64,000 bases of DNA from Candidatus Phycosocius bacilliformis (GCF_003112735.1 NZ_BFBR01000003.1:275453-339452), one strand, 5' to 3'. Counted from the stretch's first letter, positions 35,730 to 44,528 are shown. The notes: generated by a model not told the origin, from the sequence alone. Numbers and translations: made by a program.

Positions 35730-36977
35730 ATGGGTGCTGTCAGCTCTGACACGAAAATCTTGGGCTTCTTGCCTCAAGAGGCGATCCCCGGGGCTTTGCT
35801 GGTGGCCACTGCTGCGCTGGCGATGATTGTCGTCAATTCGCCTTTGGCGGATGTCTATCACCGCACACTCGACACGATGGTGACCATTGGTCCCACCGGT
35901 GGCGGTATCGAAATGAAGCTATCCTATTGGATCAAGAATGGTCTGATGGCGATCTTCTTCTTTTTCGTCGGCCTCGAACTCAAGCGTGAGCTCTTGGAAG
36001 GTCAATTGTCAAACCCGACCGCTGCACTCTTGCCCATTCTGGGGGCGGCAGGCGGCATGGCGTTACCGGCCCTGATCTTTGTCTTCTTTGCAGGCCCGCA
36101 CGGCTATGGCCACGGTTGGGCCATACCGGCAGCAACAGACATTGCCTTTGCACTGGGCGTTCTGTCACTTTTGGGCAATCGCGTCCCGCCTGCCCTGAAA
36201 GCCTTTTTATTGGCGGTTGCTGTGGTTGATGATCTGGGGGCCATCATCATTGTGGCCTTCTTCTACACAGAGACCCTTCATCTGGAACCTCTGATCAAGG
36301 CAGGCGTGGTTCTGGCCATTTTGATTGCCATGAACCGGGGGAAGGTGCGCTCCATCGGGCTCTATGTCCTGGTGGGGGTGATCCTATGGACCTTCATGCA
36401 TCAGAGCGGGGTCAGCGGCACCATTGCCGGGGTGCTGGTGGCTGCGTGTGTGCCGATGCGCGACCGCCATGATAAGTCACCGCTGCACGAGGCCGAACAT
36501 GATTTCCGCCCCTGGGTGCTTTATGGTGTCATGCCCGTGTTTGCCTTTGCCAATGCCGGGGTCGATCTGAATGGGGCCGAGCGTTATTTGACCCATCCGG
36601 TCACGTTGGGCGCAGGCCTTGGCCTGATCCTGGGCAAGCCCATTGGTATTGCCTTGACCAGCTTTATCGGGGCCAAAGTGATGAAGGCGGCCATGCCCGG
36701 CACCTTGCCGCAAATGCTGGGCGTGGCCTGTATCGCGGGGATCGGCTTTACCATGAGCCTGTTTATCGGGGCGCTGGCCTTCAAAGATCCGAGCCTTGCC
36801 ACCCCCACACGGCTGGGTGTCTATGGCGGCTCTGTCGTTTCCGCGCTCTTGGGCCTCATCATTCTGGCCCGGGTTCTGCCAAAGGCGGTGACGTCAACCA
36901 GCCAAGCTGAACCAGACGAGACCGCCCCCTTTATCAAGGCAGAGCCCGTGTTTGAGGCCCGTGATCGGGCCGATTAA
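35730..36977 (+). CDS. nhaA: Na+/H+ antiporter NhaA
   Basis: This 415-residue inner-membrane antiporter exports sodium in exchange for protons. Twelve hydrophobic segments fit the family. The two adjacent aspartates of the ion site occur in VAVVDDLGAIIIVAFF, and an earlier AATDIAFALGVL block matches the family. The C-terminal 40 residues are charged and cytoplasmic. It is 27 bases after the calcium/sodium exchanger, probably cotranscribed. Its last four bases overlap the convergent bolA. Confidence 0.95.
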   Translation: MGAVSSDTKILGFLPQEAIPGALLVATAALAMIVVNSPLADVYHRTLDTMVTIGPTGGGIEMKLSYWIKNGLMAIFFFFVGLELKRELLEGQLSNPTAALLPILGAAGGMALPALIFVFFAGPHGYGHGWAIPAATDIAFALGVLSLLGNRVPPALKAFLLAVAVVDDLGAIIIVAFFYTETLHLEPLIKAGVVLAILIAMNRGKVRSIGLYVLVGVILWTFMHQSGVSGTIAGVLVAACVPMRDRHDKSPLHEAEHDFRPWVLYGVMPVFAFANAGVDLNGAERYLTHPVTLGAGLGLILGKPIGIALTSFIGAKVMKAAMPGTLPQMLGVACIAGIGFTMSLFIGALAFKDPSLATPTRLGVYGGSVVSALLGLIILARVLPKAVTSTSQAEPDETAPFIKAEPVFEARDRAD

Positions 36978-37285
36978 GTCCCCGATGAGGATGGCGCATC
37001 TGCCTTCAGTGCCAAAGCATGAACCGGCCCGGCCAATTCGTCCTTTAGGACCTCATAGACAGCGCGCTGACGGGCGACCCGGCTGAGGCCCGCAAAAGCT
37101 GTGCTGATAATGGTGATGGAAAAGTGGGTTTCGCCCACGCCCGTTGCGGCCCCACCTTGCTTTGCCGCGTGTTGAGCAGCGCCGGCATGGCCCGCGTGGC
37201 GGGCACTGTCGTCTTGAATGTCCAGCGAAAGCGGCGCAAAAGCAGCCACCAGTTTCTCGCGCATCTGTATTTGCACAGGTCCCAT
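36974..37285 (-). CDS. BolA family protein
   Basis: This 103-residue protein is of the BolA fold, which partners monothiol glutaredoxins in iron-sulfur handling. The pattern HAGHAGA near residue 30 and the THFSITIISTAFAGLSRVARQ block (helix-turn region with the RVxRQR signature) are typical. The loop between them is longer than usual and rich in Ala and Gln. It is divergent from the DnaJ-like gene, an order seen in other Alphaproteobacteria. Confidence 0.88.
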   Translation of the reverse strand: MGPVQIQMREKLVAAFAPLSLDIQDDSARHAGHAGAAQHAAKQGGAATGVGETHFSITIISTAFAGLSRVARQRAVYEVLKDELAGPVHALALKADAPSSSGT

Positions 37286-37336
37286 CGGTCATTCGTCCTT
37301 GTCTGTCGGGCCGGTCAATCGCATATAAAGTCGCTC

Positions 37337-37963
37337 ATGGCCAACAGCTTCAATTACCGCCCCAAATTTGTTGATATTCGGGTTCGCAAGCCCCCGGTTG
37401 TCACGATCAAATCTGACGTACAAATGTGCGAGCATGACGGCTGTACGGCCGAAGCCACGTGCCGGGCCCCCAAGAGCCGAGACAATCCAGCCGAGATCTG
37501 GCACTTCTGCGAGAAGCATGCAGCACTTTACAATAAGAACTGGAATTTCTTTGACGGCATGAGCGAGGAAGATGCCCGCGCTCACCTGGATGCAGCGGCC
37601 CATGGTGGCAGGCCCACGTGGACATTCCGCGCCAGCGCCAATTCTCCTGATGCCCATGTGTATCGCAAAGCTGCCATGGGTGACAGCTGGCAGGACCCTT
37701 ACGCCGCCTTTGCCGGCCGCCGGGGCGGCACCGGCAGGGCCACGCCTCAGCAGCCCGAAGGACGTGTCCCCGCCCCAATCCTCAAGGCGCTGGATACTTT
37801 GGGGTTGGATGCAGATGCGGACCGGGCAAAGGTGCGCAGCACCTATGCCCAATTGGTGCGGCAGTATCACCCCGATTCCAATGGGGGTGACCGCAGCGCC
37901 GAAGCCCGTCTCAATGCGGTTGTTAAGGCCTATAAGGTTCTAAAGACTGCCCGTAGGGCCTAA
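37337..37963 (+). CDS. DnaJ domain-containing protein
   Basis: This 208-residue protein has an N-terminal part with four cysteines in two pairs (MCEHDGC and CRAPK, FCEKH) that may bind metal, and a J-domain at the C-terminal end with the HPD tripeptide (VRQYHPDSNGG). C-terminal J-domain proteins of this kind lie between bolA and cobS in many Alphaproteobacteria. The frame is open from 37124 but that would overlap bolA; ATG at 37337 gives the family start MANSFNYRPKFVDIRVR. Client proteins are unknown. Confidence 0.88.
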   Translation: MANSFNYRPKFVDIRVRKPPVVTIKSDVQMCEHDGCTAEATCRAPKSRDNPAEIWHFCEKHAALYNKNWNFFDGMSEEDARAHLDAAAHGGRPTWTFRASANSPDAHVYRKAAMGDSWQDPYAAFAGRRGGTGRATPQQPEGRVPAPILKALDTLGLDADADRAKVRSTYAQLVRQYHPDSNGGDRSAEARLNAVVKAYKVLKTARRA

Positions 37964-38084
37964 ATGGCTTGCGCTGCCTTTCTAAGGCCGCCCCAAGCTG
38001 GATTGAGCGCAGTGATAAAGCACATGGCTTCTTGACGCCGCGCCCCTGATCCTCAAACAGAAAGGCAAAGGATCTTTACCTCCC

Positions 38085-39062
38085 ATGACTGACACATTGA
38101 CCGCCGCCCTGCCTGACACCACCGTTTCAGTTGAGACTGTTTTCGGGTTTGAGTCACGCCTGCAGGTTCCAGCCTACAGCCAGGGCAATGACTATGTGCC
38201 AGAGCTTGATCCCACCTATAAATTCGACCCCCAGACCACGCGCGCGATCTTGGCAGGCTTTGCCCATAATCGACGCGTGATGGTTCAGGGCTATCACGGC
38301 ACCGGCAAGTCGACCCATATTGAACAAGTAGCCGCGCGGCTGAATTGGCCATTGGTGCGGGTCAATCTCGACAGTCACGTGAGCCGGATCGACCTCGTCG
38401 GCAAGGATGCCATCGTTCTGAAGGACGGCAAGCAGGTGACGGAGTTCCGTGAAGGCATTCTGCCTTGGGCGCTTCAACGCAATGTTGCACTGGTGTTTGA
38501 CGAATATGATGCCGGTCGGCCAGACGTGATGTTTGTGATTCAGCGCGTTCTGGAAGCCTCAGGTCGGTTGACATTGCTGGACCAGAACAAGGTGATAAAA
38601 CCCCACCCTGCCTTCCGCCTGTTTGCCACCACCAATACGATTGGCTTGGGCGATACCACAGGCCTCTATCACGGCACGCAGCAAATCAACCAAGGCCAGA
38701 TGGACCGCTGGTCGATCGTGACCACGTTGAATTATCTCGACCATGATACCGAGACCGACATTGTGGCTGCCAAGCTGGGGGAAACCGACCCTGCCAAGCG
38801 GGCAGAGTTGAGCAAGATGGTGCGCGTAGCGGACATGACGCGCAATGCCTTTATGAATGGCGATATTTCAACGGTGATGAGCCCACGCACCGTGATCACA
38901 TGGGCGCAGAATGCAGACATCTTTGAAGATGTTGGTCTGGCCTTCCGACTGACCTTCCTCAACAAGTGCGATGAACTGGAACGCCCGACTGTGGCCGAAT
39001 TCTATCAACGCTGTTTCGGGGCCGATTTGCCCGAGGCGGCGCACCGGGTGAAAGTGGCCTAG
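38085..39062 (+). CDS. cobS: Cobaltochelatase subunit CobS (AAA+ ATPase)
   Basis: This 325-residue ATPase is of the aerobic cobaltochelatase CobNST. The Walker A motif is [15 protein letters not shown] (about residues 67-81) and the Walker B segment is [10 protein letters not shown]. The N-terminal 50 residues match CobS rather than general MoxR proteins. CobT normally follows directly; here a convergent coq4 follows instead. The protein may pair with a distant CobT or serve another chelatase or unfolding role. Confidence 0.9.
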   Translation: MTDTLTAALPDTTVSVETVFGFESRLQVPAYSQGNDYVPELDPTYKFDPQTTRAILAGFAHNRRVMVQGYHGTGKSTHIEQVAARLNWPLVRVNLDSHVSRIDLVGKDAIVLKDGKQVTEFREGILPWALQRNVALVFDEYDAGRPDVMFVIQRVLEASGRLTLLDQNKVIKPHPAFRLFATTNTIGLGDTTGLYHGTQQINQGQMDRWSIVTTLNYLDHDTETDIVAAKLGETDPAKRAELSKMVRVADMTRNAFMNGDISTVMSPRTVITWAQNADIFEDVGLAFRLTFLNKCDELERPTVAEFYQRCFGADLPEAAHRVKVA

Positions 39063-39074
39063 TTCCGGGAAAGC

Positions 39075-39098
39075 TGCGGCCGTCCTCAGGCGGCCGCA
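39075..39098. terminator. GC-rich hairpin between cobS and coq4
   Basis: Perfect arms TGCGGCCG and CGGCCGCA enclose 8 bases. It lies 12 bases after the cobS stop and overlaps the last codons of coq4. No T run follows on either strand, so termination would need Rho or other help. Confidence 0.35.
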
Positions 39099-39850
39099 AG
39101 GCCTTGCTTCAGATTGGCAGGGATACCGTCGCGTTCGGCCGCTGGGATCGCTTGATAATAAGTCGGTGCAGCGATCTTGAGGCGGGCTCGGGCCTGATCG
39201 AGTGGTTCGCGCAGCAAGCTTTCATAATGCTCAACCGGGAGCCAAGCCGCCTTCCGGCCATTTTGATAGGCCTGCCAAACAGCTTTCATCACTGGGCGAC
39301 CAGGCAATAGGCGCTGCAATTCACGCCCGGCGGCAAAGCCGATTAGGGCAAAGCCCCACGACTTGGTCTGGGCAAAGGAAAACGACACCACACAGGCCTC
39401 ACCCAGCGCGTCAGTCTGATAGCCGCTCAATACATGCCAGAGATCATGGACGTCGCGCATGCGACGACCATACCATGCATAGGGATGGAGTGAATCGATA
39501 TCATCGCTCGACGCCCGGCTTTCTTCCGCCAGACCTTCGGCTGAAATCTTGCGGCCTTGGACGAAGTCCAGATAGGCCCGACCGACACTGCCCTCGGGCA
39601 ATAGCGCCAATGTGGCGTGGTCATCCAGAATGGGCTGAAGCTCCACCCGATCATAGGCGATCCGACCGCCCTCGCTGGAGCGCAACAGCCGTTCATATCC
39701 ATTGGGGATAGAACGGCCCGACAGCGCGCGCATGATGTCAAACACCGCTTTGGTGTCTTCCTTGTTGCGCAACAATTGGCCAATGCCGCGCAAGGCTGCT
39801 GGAATGTCGAAGCCGATCTTGGTGAGAAGTGTTTCAGTCATGACAGGCAT
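39086..39850 (-). CDS. coq4: Coq4 family protein (ubiquinone biosynthesis)
   Basis: This is a 254-residue member of the Coq4 family, which supports ubiquinone synthesis and in recent work acts on C1 of the quinone ring. The metal motif HDLWH is followed 11 residues later by Glu (HVLSGYQTDALGEA), exactly the family pattern. Alphaproteobacterial versions occur. The start can be at 39850 or 39841 (MTETLLTKIGFD). It converges on cobS. Confidence 0.88.
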   Translation of the reverse strand: MPVMTETLLTKIGFDIPAALRGIGQLLRNKEDTKAVFDIMRALSGRSIPNGYERLLRSSEGGRIAYDRVELQPILDDHATLALLPEGSVGRAYLDFVQGRKISAEGLAEESRASSDDIDSLHPYAWYGRRMRDVHDLWHVLSGYQTDALGEACVVSFSFAQTKSWGFALIGFAAGRELQRLLPGRPVMKAVWQAYQNGRKAAWLPVEHYESLLREPLDQARARLKIAAPTYYQAIPAAERDGIPANLKQGLAAA

Positions 39851-39912
39851 CTAATCATTCTAGGCCGAACAGTAAAGTGACGCCTACGTCATTTTTGTAA
39901 AAAAACTGTCAA

Positions 39913-40110
39913 TCAGTCTGTTTCTGTTCCGCCAGCCCCCGATTCGTCATCGGCTTGGATACTGACGCCTCGCCGGGAAAGGGCTTCACGGATCAAGACT
40001 TCGATCTGGGCATTGGCGGAACGAAACTCCGACGCCGCAAGCCGCTCCACCGCGCTCAGCACTTTCGGGCTGATCCGCAAGAGGAACGGCTTTCGGGGTT
40101 TGGTGGCCAT
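39913..40110 (-). CDS. Arc-like ribbon-helix-helix DNA-binding protein
   Basis: This 65-residue protein has an Arc/MetJ fold: the strand PFLLRISPKVLSAVE, then helices with FRSANAQIEVLIREAL. The N terminus is basic, the C-terminal 15 residues are acidic and disordered. It lies 13 bases after the SPFH gene in the same direction; the two form a pair that recurs in Proteobacteria. It may repress its own operon through the palindrome at 41021. No toxin gene is next to it. Confidence 0.85.
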   Translation of the reverse strand: MATKPRKPFLLRISPKVLSAVERLAASEFRSANAQIEVLIREALSRRGVSIQADDESGAGGTETD

Positions 40111-40123
40111 TGTTCAGCCCGAC

Positions 40124-41002
40124 CTAGTAGAGTGTGCCAGTATTAACGACGGGCTGGGCCTCGCGGTCTGCACACAGGACCACCAAAAGGTTCGACACCA
40201 TTTGGGCCTTGCGTTCTTCATCCAGCGTAACCACGCCACGCGCCGACAATTGCTCTAACGCGCTTTCAACCATGCCGACAGCCCCCATCACAATCAATTG
40301 CCGGGCGGCGAGAATGGCCTGAGCCTGCTGGCGCTTCAACATCGCCCCGGCAATTTCTGTCGCATAGGCCAGGTGAGAAATCCGGGCTTCATCGACCCGC
40401 ATGCCCCCGACTGCGAGGCGCTGGTTTAACCGCTCACCCAATAAAGTTGCGACTTCTTCTGCATGACCACGCAAGGTCAATTCACCTTCAGCTGCATGAT
40501 CATAGGCATAATGGGCAGCAATGTCGCGCAAGGCTGTATCAATTTCGATCCGGCTGAAACGCTCATAATCATCAACGTCAAACAAGGCTTGCGCGGAATC
40601 CTGCACCCGCCACACCACGTTTGCGGCGATTTCGATTGGATTGCCGTCCTTGTCATTTACCTTGAGCTTGTCAGAGGTGACGTTGCGAACCCGCATTGAG
40701 ATTTTCTTGCGCGTCAGCCAAGGCCACACCCAGCGAAGACCCGTAGCGCGATCGGTCCCCTGATAGGCACCAAATAGCAAGATCGCCACCGCCTCATTGG
40801 GCTGGATGGAATAAAATCCCCCCATCCCAATAACGCCCAAACCCACCAGAACAGCTGCTGTGGCAAAGTAAGCTGCACCACCGCCTGAAACAAACAGATA
40901 GATCGAGATGGCAATAGCGATCAAAAAGCCGATGAAGAGCGGCACACCCGGCACCGACAGGATCGGGCGCTCCATCGTGGGGTTAATTTCCTTCTGTGAC
41001 AT
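40124..41002 (-). CDS. SPFH domain (band 7) membrane protein
   Basis: This is a 292-residue protein with two hydrophobic N-terminal segments (about 18-60) and an SPFH domain (about 65-250), where YSIQPNEAVAILLFG and the long helix with AARQLIVMGAVGMVESAL are typical. SPFH proteins form ring scaffolds that organise membrane regions or guard proteases. AGGAG lies 7 bases before ATG at 41002 and 4 before ATG at 41005, so 41002 is preferred. Arc-like protein downstream is in the same operon. Confidence 0.88.
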   Translation of the reverse strand: MSQKEINPTMERPILSVPGVPLFIGFLIAIAISIYLFVSGGGAAYFATAAVLVGLGVIGMGGFYSIQPNEAVAILLFGAYQGTDRATGLRWVWPWLTRKKISMRVRNVTSDKLKVNDKDGNPIEIAANVVWRVQDSAQALFDVDDYERFSRIEIDTALRDIAAHYAYDHAAEGELTLRGHAEEVATLLGERLNQRLAVGGMRVDEARISHLAYATEIAGAMLKRQQAQAILAARQLIVMGAVGMVESALEQLSARGVVTLDEERKAQMVSNLLVVLCADREAQPVVNTGTLY

Positions 41003-41020
41003 CATATGCTCCTATGTCAG

Positions 41021-41033
41021 TATCAATATGATA
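41021..41033. promoter_or_regulatory. Possible operator of the SPFH-Arc operon
   Basis: TATCA and TGATA are separated by ATA, about 20 bases upstream of the SPFH start. A second, looser pair ATGAT/ATCAT overlaps it on the upstream side. Arc-type proteins often bind such short palindromes in their own promoters. Inference only. Confidence 0.35.
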
Positions 41034-41061
41034 TCACATTGCGATCATGTTGCAAGCATTT

Positions 41062-41310
41062 TCATGAGTCGGATTCCAGATCGGCGAACAGACGATCCAA
41101 TCTGGCTTCAAAGGCATCGCGGTCCGCTTGTCGCTGGGCACCTGAAAGCGGTGTGATGGGTTTCGGCTTGGCCAAGCGGTCCTGCAAGCGACCAACCAGA
41201 TTGATCCAAGATTTAATGTCGCGCGGCGGCGCGTCGCCTGCCGCCTGCAGCAATTGCAGCAGGGCGTCGCGAAACAATGCCGGCGTGGGAGGTTTGGGTC
41301 GTCGGGCCAT
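41062..41310 (-). CDS. Small basic/acidic hypothetical protein
   Basis: This 82-residue protein begins MARRPKPPTPALFRDALLQL and is predicted helical throughout, with no cysteine, signal or membrane segment. The second half is charged (RQADRDAFEARLDRLFADLE), likely amphipathic helix. I do not recognise the family. ATG at 41310 has AAGGT upstream; an earlier in-frame start at 41352 adds 14 unlikely residues. It is between a thioesterase and the SPFH gene, all on the minus strand. Confidence 0.55.
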   Translation of the reverse strand: MARRPKPPTPALFRDALLQLLQAAGDAPPRDIKSWINLVGRLQDRLAKPKPITPLSGAQRQADRDAFEARLDRLFADLESDS

Positions 41311-41380
41311 GGGGTAAACCTTGTGCGAATGGCACACCAGTATGGGCCCCATGGTCCGAGAGTGGAAAAGCTGGCGTCAA

Positions 41381-41821
41381 TCAGCCAGCAGAAACAAGCC
41401 AGCCAACCTTCATACGGGCAACCACTTGGTCGGCTTCATTGCTCAAAGTGACATCGACCTGAAAGCGCACTTTGCCGTCTGTATTGAGCCGATCGCGCAG
41501 GCTGGAAGCTGGTTCGCTGGTCACCGCACGGGCGAGGATCTTGCCCTTGGCAATCTTCACATAATCAATGCTTGCATCTGTCGCGATTGGGCGAACTTTC
41601 AGCAGGATATCTGCAAAGGCCCCGCTCATCGCCGCGCCAGAAGCGGCCTCTCCCAACGTGAACAATGCCCCAGCGTGCAGGCTGGCAATATGATTATTGA
41701 CCTCTGGGCGCTGGATCAATTGAGCCGTCGCTTCGCCCAGACGCAAGTCAACAATGTCAACTCCGGTTGTGGTTGCAAAGGGAACAGCGGTGGCCAGATG
41801 GGCCTTGATGGTGTCGAGCAT
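41381..41821 (-). CDS. Hotdog-fold protein, DUF4442/PaaI-like thioesterase
   Basis: This is a 146-residue hotdog protein: the helix region HIASLHAGALFTLGEAASGAA with the strand after it has the shape of DUF4442/PaaI thioesterases, and DYVKIAKGKILARAV follows. Substrate is unknown, probably an acyl-CoA. AGGAG lies 8 bases before ATG at 41821. The gene is divergent from a TetR regulator and the two share a perfect palindrome at 41839-41855, so it is likely the main target of that regulator. Confidence 0.85.
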   Translation of the reverse strand: MLDTIKAHLATAVPFATTTGVDIVDLRLGEATAQLIQRPEVNNHIASLHAGALFTLGEAASGAAMSGAFADILLKVRPIATDASIDYVKIAKGKILARAVTSEPASSLRDRLNTDGKVRFQVDVTLSNEADQVVARMKVGWLVSAG

Positions 41822-41838
41822 CGATTTTCTCCTCATTA

Positions 41839-41855
41839 TGTATCCAGTGGATACA
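41839..41855. promoter_or_regulatory. TetR-type operator in the divergent promoter
   Basis: TGTATCC and GGATACA are separated by AGT: a perfect 17-base palindrome (TGTATCCAGTGGATACA). It is 18 bases before the thioesterase start and 65 before the tetR start, the expected place for a repressor that controls both genes. Confidence 0.75.
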
Positions 41856-41919
41856 TTTGCGTGCCAATCGCTGTCAAGATAGTTGTCAGACACCAAGAGC
41901 CTCGTCACAATCGACAGAC

Positions 41920-42525
41920 ATGGACCCGACCGCACCCAAACAGAGCTACCATCATGGTACCTTGAAGACAGCAGCGTTAAGCGCGGCCCTTGCACATTTG
42001 GCTCAAGGCGGTGAGGACTTGCCAAGCCTGCGCGACTTGGCCGGTGAATTGGGTGTCAGCCACCGGGCGCTCTATCGCCATTTCGCCGATAAAGAGGGAC
42101 TCCTGCGCGAGATTGTCGCCATTGGCTTTAGCCGTCTTGCTGCCCTGATGGCAGAACACGCTGACAAAGGTGCCGCTGGGGCGATGGAGGCGTTTTTGGA
42201 CTTCGCCTTTGAACAGCCCGGCCTATACCGGCTTATGTTGAGCCTGCGATCCACCAATCTATTGGCCGAACCCATCCCAGGCCCTCAGGTCCGTGCGGTT
42301 ATCAATCTGGCAATGCAAGCGTTCGATCAGGGTATTGGGCAGAGCGATGAAGCCATCCGAAACCAGGTGTTTTCTGCCTGGGGCCTTGTTCATGGCCTGT
42401 ATGAATTATGGCGAAGTGGCGTGCTGCGGGCGGCAAGCCCAAATCTTGCCAAGGATTTCATTCGCGCGCGGTTGCTTGATAGCGGGCTGGTTGCCGGCGT
42501 AACGTCACATCAAGCCATGACCTAA
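41920..42525 (+). CDS. TetR/AcrR family transcriptional regulator
   Basis: This 201-residue regulator has an N-terminal helix-turn-helix (about residues 10-58; LRDLAGELGVSHRALYRHF), in the shape of TetR with a TetR_C_33-like (WHG) C-terminal domain of ligand-binding helices. ATG at 41920 starts MDPTAPKQSYHHGTLK, whose YHHGTLK run is typical of this subgroup. It probably senses an acyl-CoA-like ligand and represses the divergent thioesterase. A terminator shared with carD follows. Confidence 0.9.
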   Translation: MDPTAPKQSYHHGTLKTAALSAALAHLAQGGEDLPSLRDLAGELGVSHRALYRHFADKEGLLREIVAIGFSRLAALMAEHADKGAAGAMEAFLDFAFEQPGLYRLMLSLRSTNLLAEPIPGPQVRAVINLAMQAFDQGIGQSDEAIRNQVFSAWGLVHGLYELWRSGVLRAASPNLAKDFIRARLLDSGLVAGVTSHQAMT

Positions 42526-42540
42526 TTGCCTACAAACAGC

Positions 42541-42578
42541 AAAAATCCCGGCCGGGAAACCCAGCCGGGATCTTTTTT
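42541..42578. terminator. Bidirectional terminator between tetR and carD
   Basis: The arms ATCCCGGC and GCCGGGAT enclose an 11-base loop. AAAAA precedes and CTTTTTT follows, so it can stop both converging transcripts. It lies about 20 bases from each gene end. Confidence 0.9.
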
Positions 42579-42598
42579 AACGCGCAAAGAGTGCGGAC

Positions 42599-43111
42599 TT
42601 AGGCGGCGCGACTGGCCAGTGTGCCTGTCAGCTTCTTGATTGCCTCTTCGCGGTTGACGCTCTCGATGGCGGCCACTTCACGCGCCATGCGATCCAGCGC
42701 GGATTCGTACAATTGCCGCTCGGAATAGGATTGTTCGGGCTGGTCGGTTGCCCGATGAAGGTCGCGCACGACTTCGGCAATCGAGATCAAATCGCCCGAA
42801 TTGATCTTGGCTTCATATTCCTGCGCGCGACGGCTCCACATTGCGCGCTTGATGCGGGCGCGGCCGGTCAGTGTCTTCAGCGCATCATCCATAATGGCTG
42901 GGCCGGAGAGGGCACGCAAACCACCGGTTTTGACTTTTGACGTCGGTACACGCAGGGTCATTTTGTCCTGGTCAAACGCAATGACGAAAACTTCCAGGCT
43001 CATGCCTGCCACAGTCTGGGATTCAATCCCGGTGATCCGACCAACGCCATGCGCTGGATAGACCACATGGTCACCAATTTGGAATGTTGTTGTCTTTTTC
43101 ACGTCGCTCAT
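42599..43111 (-). CDS. carD: CarD family transcriptional regulator
   Basis: This 170-residue regulator binds RNA polymerase and stabilises open complexes, notably at ribosomal RNA promoters. The N-terminal Tudor-like RNAP-interaction domain starts FQIGDHVVYPAHGVGRITGI, and the helical C-terminal DNA-binding part has IKRAMWSRRAQEYEAKINSG. The frame is open upstream to 43273, but ATG at 43111 fits the family start. It ends the helicase-S4-fdxA-carD run that is conserved in Alphaproteobacteria, though a pseudouridine synthase gene is inserted in that run here. Confidence 0.95.
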   Translation of the reverse strand: MSDVKKTTTFQIGDHVVYPAHGVGRITGIESQTVAGMSLEVFVIAFDQDKMTLRVPTSKVKTGGLRALSGPAIMDDALKTLTGRARIKRAMWSRRAQEYEAKINSGDLISIAEVVRDLHRATDQPEQSYSERQLYESALDRMAREVAAIESVNREEAIKKLTGTLASRAA

Positions 43112-43343
43112 CGCGAACTCACCCTCGCACCATGCCAGCCTATCGAGACAAAAAGTCACCGACACCGAAACGCGCTTTCCTAAAAAAGATCGTGACGATG
43201 TGATGCCTGTTTGCGTCGTAAAGCTGGGGTCCACCAGAGAAAGCTGTGCAGGACTGCACCAGCAGCTATTCACATATCATAAATAATTCAGAAAGTGAAG
43301 CGCACTTCGCCGACCCGGCGCGGCGTATGGCCAGCCGCTAAGC

Positions 43344-44120
43344 TTAGTCAAGTGAAGACTTACCCGCGATCAACCCCGCACGCTCCGCCGATGTCATCAC
43401 GCGCCACTTGCCCTCGGGCAGGTCTCCCAAGTGCAGACTGCCAATGCGGATGCGTAAGAGATCAACAACATAGAGACCCACGGCTTCGCACATGCGGCGA
43501 ATTTGCCGATTGCGCCCTTCCTGCAGGACAAAGCGCAAGCGATAACGGCCAATCACGTCGACAATGGCCGGCTTGAGTTCTCGACCATCCAACACCAGTC
43601 CGTGGCGCAATTTCTCAAGCGCCCAGTCGGTGATGATGCCCTCAATGGCAACCAGATATTCCTTCTCAATCCCTGATTGAGGTCCGATCAGCGCCTTGGC
43701 CAGCACGCCATCATCAGAGAGCACCAAAAGCCCACGCGATTCCATATCCAACCGGCCGACGGGGGCCAAACTCATCGTATCATCTGGTATGATATCTGAC
43801 CCGCCGACCAAGGCCTCGCGGGTCAGCAGGCGGATTGCTGGCACTTGCCCGGGCTCAGGATGGGCCGACACAATGCCGGGTGGCTTATTGATGATGACTG
43901 TAAAGCGGCTATCGAGTTGGGACTTACCCGCTTCAGCAATGCTCAGCGTCTGACCAGGCAGGATTTTGCGGCCAACATCACCAACGGTTTCGCCGTCAAT
44001 GCTAACCAGACCCTCTGCGATCAAGGCTTCAGCCTCGCGCCGGGAACAGACCCCGGTCTGTCCCATCCACTTGTTGACGCGAACGGGTTCGTCGCCTGTA
44101 TAGGTTTTTGACCAGCTCAT
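43344..44120 (-). CDS. RsuA/RluB-family pseudouridine synthase
   Basis: This 258-residue enzyme has an N-terminal S4 RNA-binding domain (VNKWMGQTGVCSRREAEALI) and a catalytic domain with the Asp motif GRLDMESRGLLVLSDDG. RluF/RsuA members modify 23S or 16S ribosomal RNA; the exact target cannot be told. The RQIRRMCEAVGLYVVDLLRI block and the ending match the RluF type. It lies between fdxA and carD, on their strand. All catalytic parts are present. Confidence 0.9.
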   Translation of the reverse strand: MSWSKTYTGDEPVRVNKWMGQTGVCSRREAEALIAEGLVSIDGETVGDVGRKILPGQTLSIAEAGKSQLDSRFTVIINKPPGIVSAHPEPGQVPAIRLLTREALVGGSDIIPDDTMSLAPVGRLDMESRGLLVLSDDGVLAKALIGPQSGIEKEYLVAIEGIITDWALEKLRHGLVLDGRELKPAIVDVIGRYRLRFVLQEGRNRQIRRMCEAVGLYVVDLLRIRIGSLHLGDLPEGKWRVMTSAERAGLIAGKSSLD

Positions 44121-44186
44121 CCCATTATCCCATCTGGATCTTGTCTGGATATTCTCTGGCCAGCCACCCTTCCGGTGGCCCAGACG

Positions 44187-44528
44187 TTAATTGCCTTCGC
44201 CAGGCTTGGGTGAGAAATATTTCTCGAACTTGCCGTCTTCCTTGGCAAAATCATCACGATCGGCTGGGGGCTCACCCTTTACCGTGATATTTGGCCAGAT
44301 GCGGGCATAGTCAGAGTTGATCTTCAACCACTTGCCATCAGGCTCATCCTCAGTGTCAGGCTTGATAGCATCCACAGGGCATTCAGGCTCACATACGCCG
44401 CAATCAATACACTCGTCTGGATGGATCACCAGAAAGTTTTCGCCCTCATAGAAACAATCGACGGGGCAAACCTCGACACAATCCATATATTTGCACTTCA
44501 CGCAGGCGTCGGTCACGATATAGGTCAT
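44187..44528 (-). CDS. fdxA: Ferredoxin FdxA (7Fe/8Fe type)
   Basis: This 113-residue ferredoxin carries the two cysteine clusters in its first 60 residues ([14 protein letters not shown], then [12 protein letters not shown]). The first has the additional Cys spacing expected of a 3Fe-4S site. The 30-residue C-terminal extension is usual in Alphaproteobacteria. It supplies electrons to unknown partners. It is downstream of the S4 gene. Confidence 0.95.
   Translation of the reverse strand: MTYIVTDACVKCKYMDCVEVCPVDCFYEGENFLVIHPDECIDCGVCEPECPVDAIKPDTEDEPDGKWLKINSDYARIWPNITVKGEPPADRDDFAKEDGKFEKYFSPKPGEGN

Noticed and set aside
37124..37336. N-terminal extension of the DnaJ-like gene
   Set aside because: It lies wholly inside bolA on the other strand apart from a short gap, and ATG at 37337 gives the family N terminus.
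39913..40110. Antitoxin of a toxin-antitoxin pair
   Set aside because: No toxin-sized gene lies next to it; the partner is the SPFH protein.
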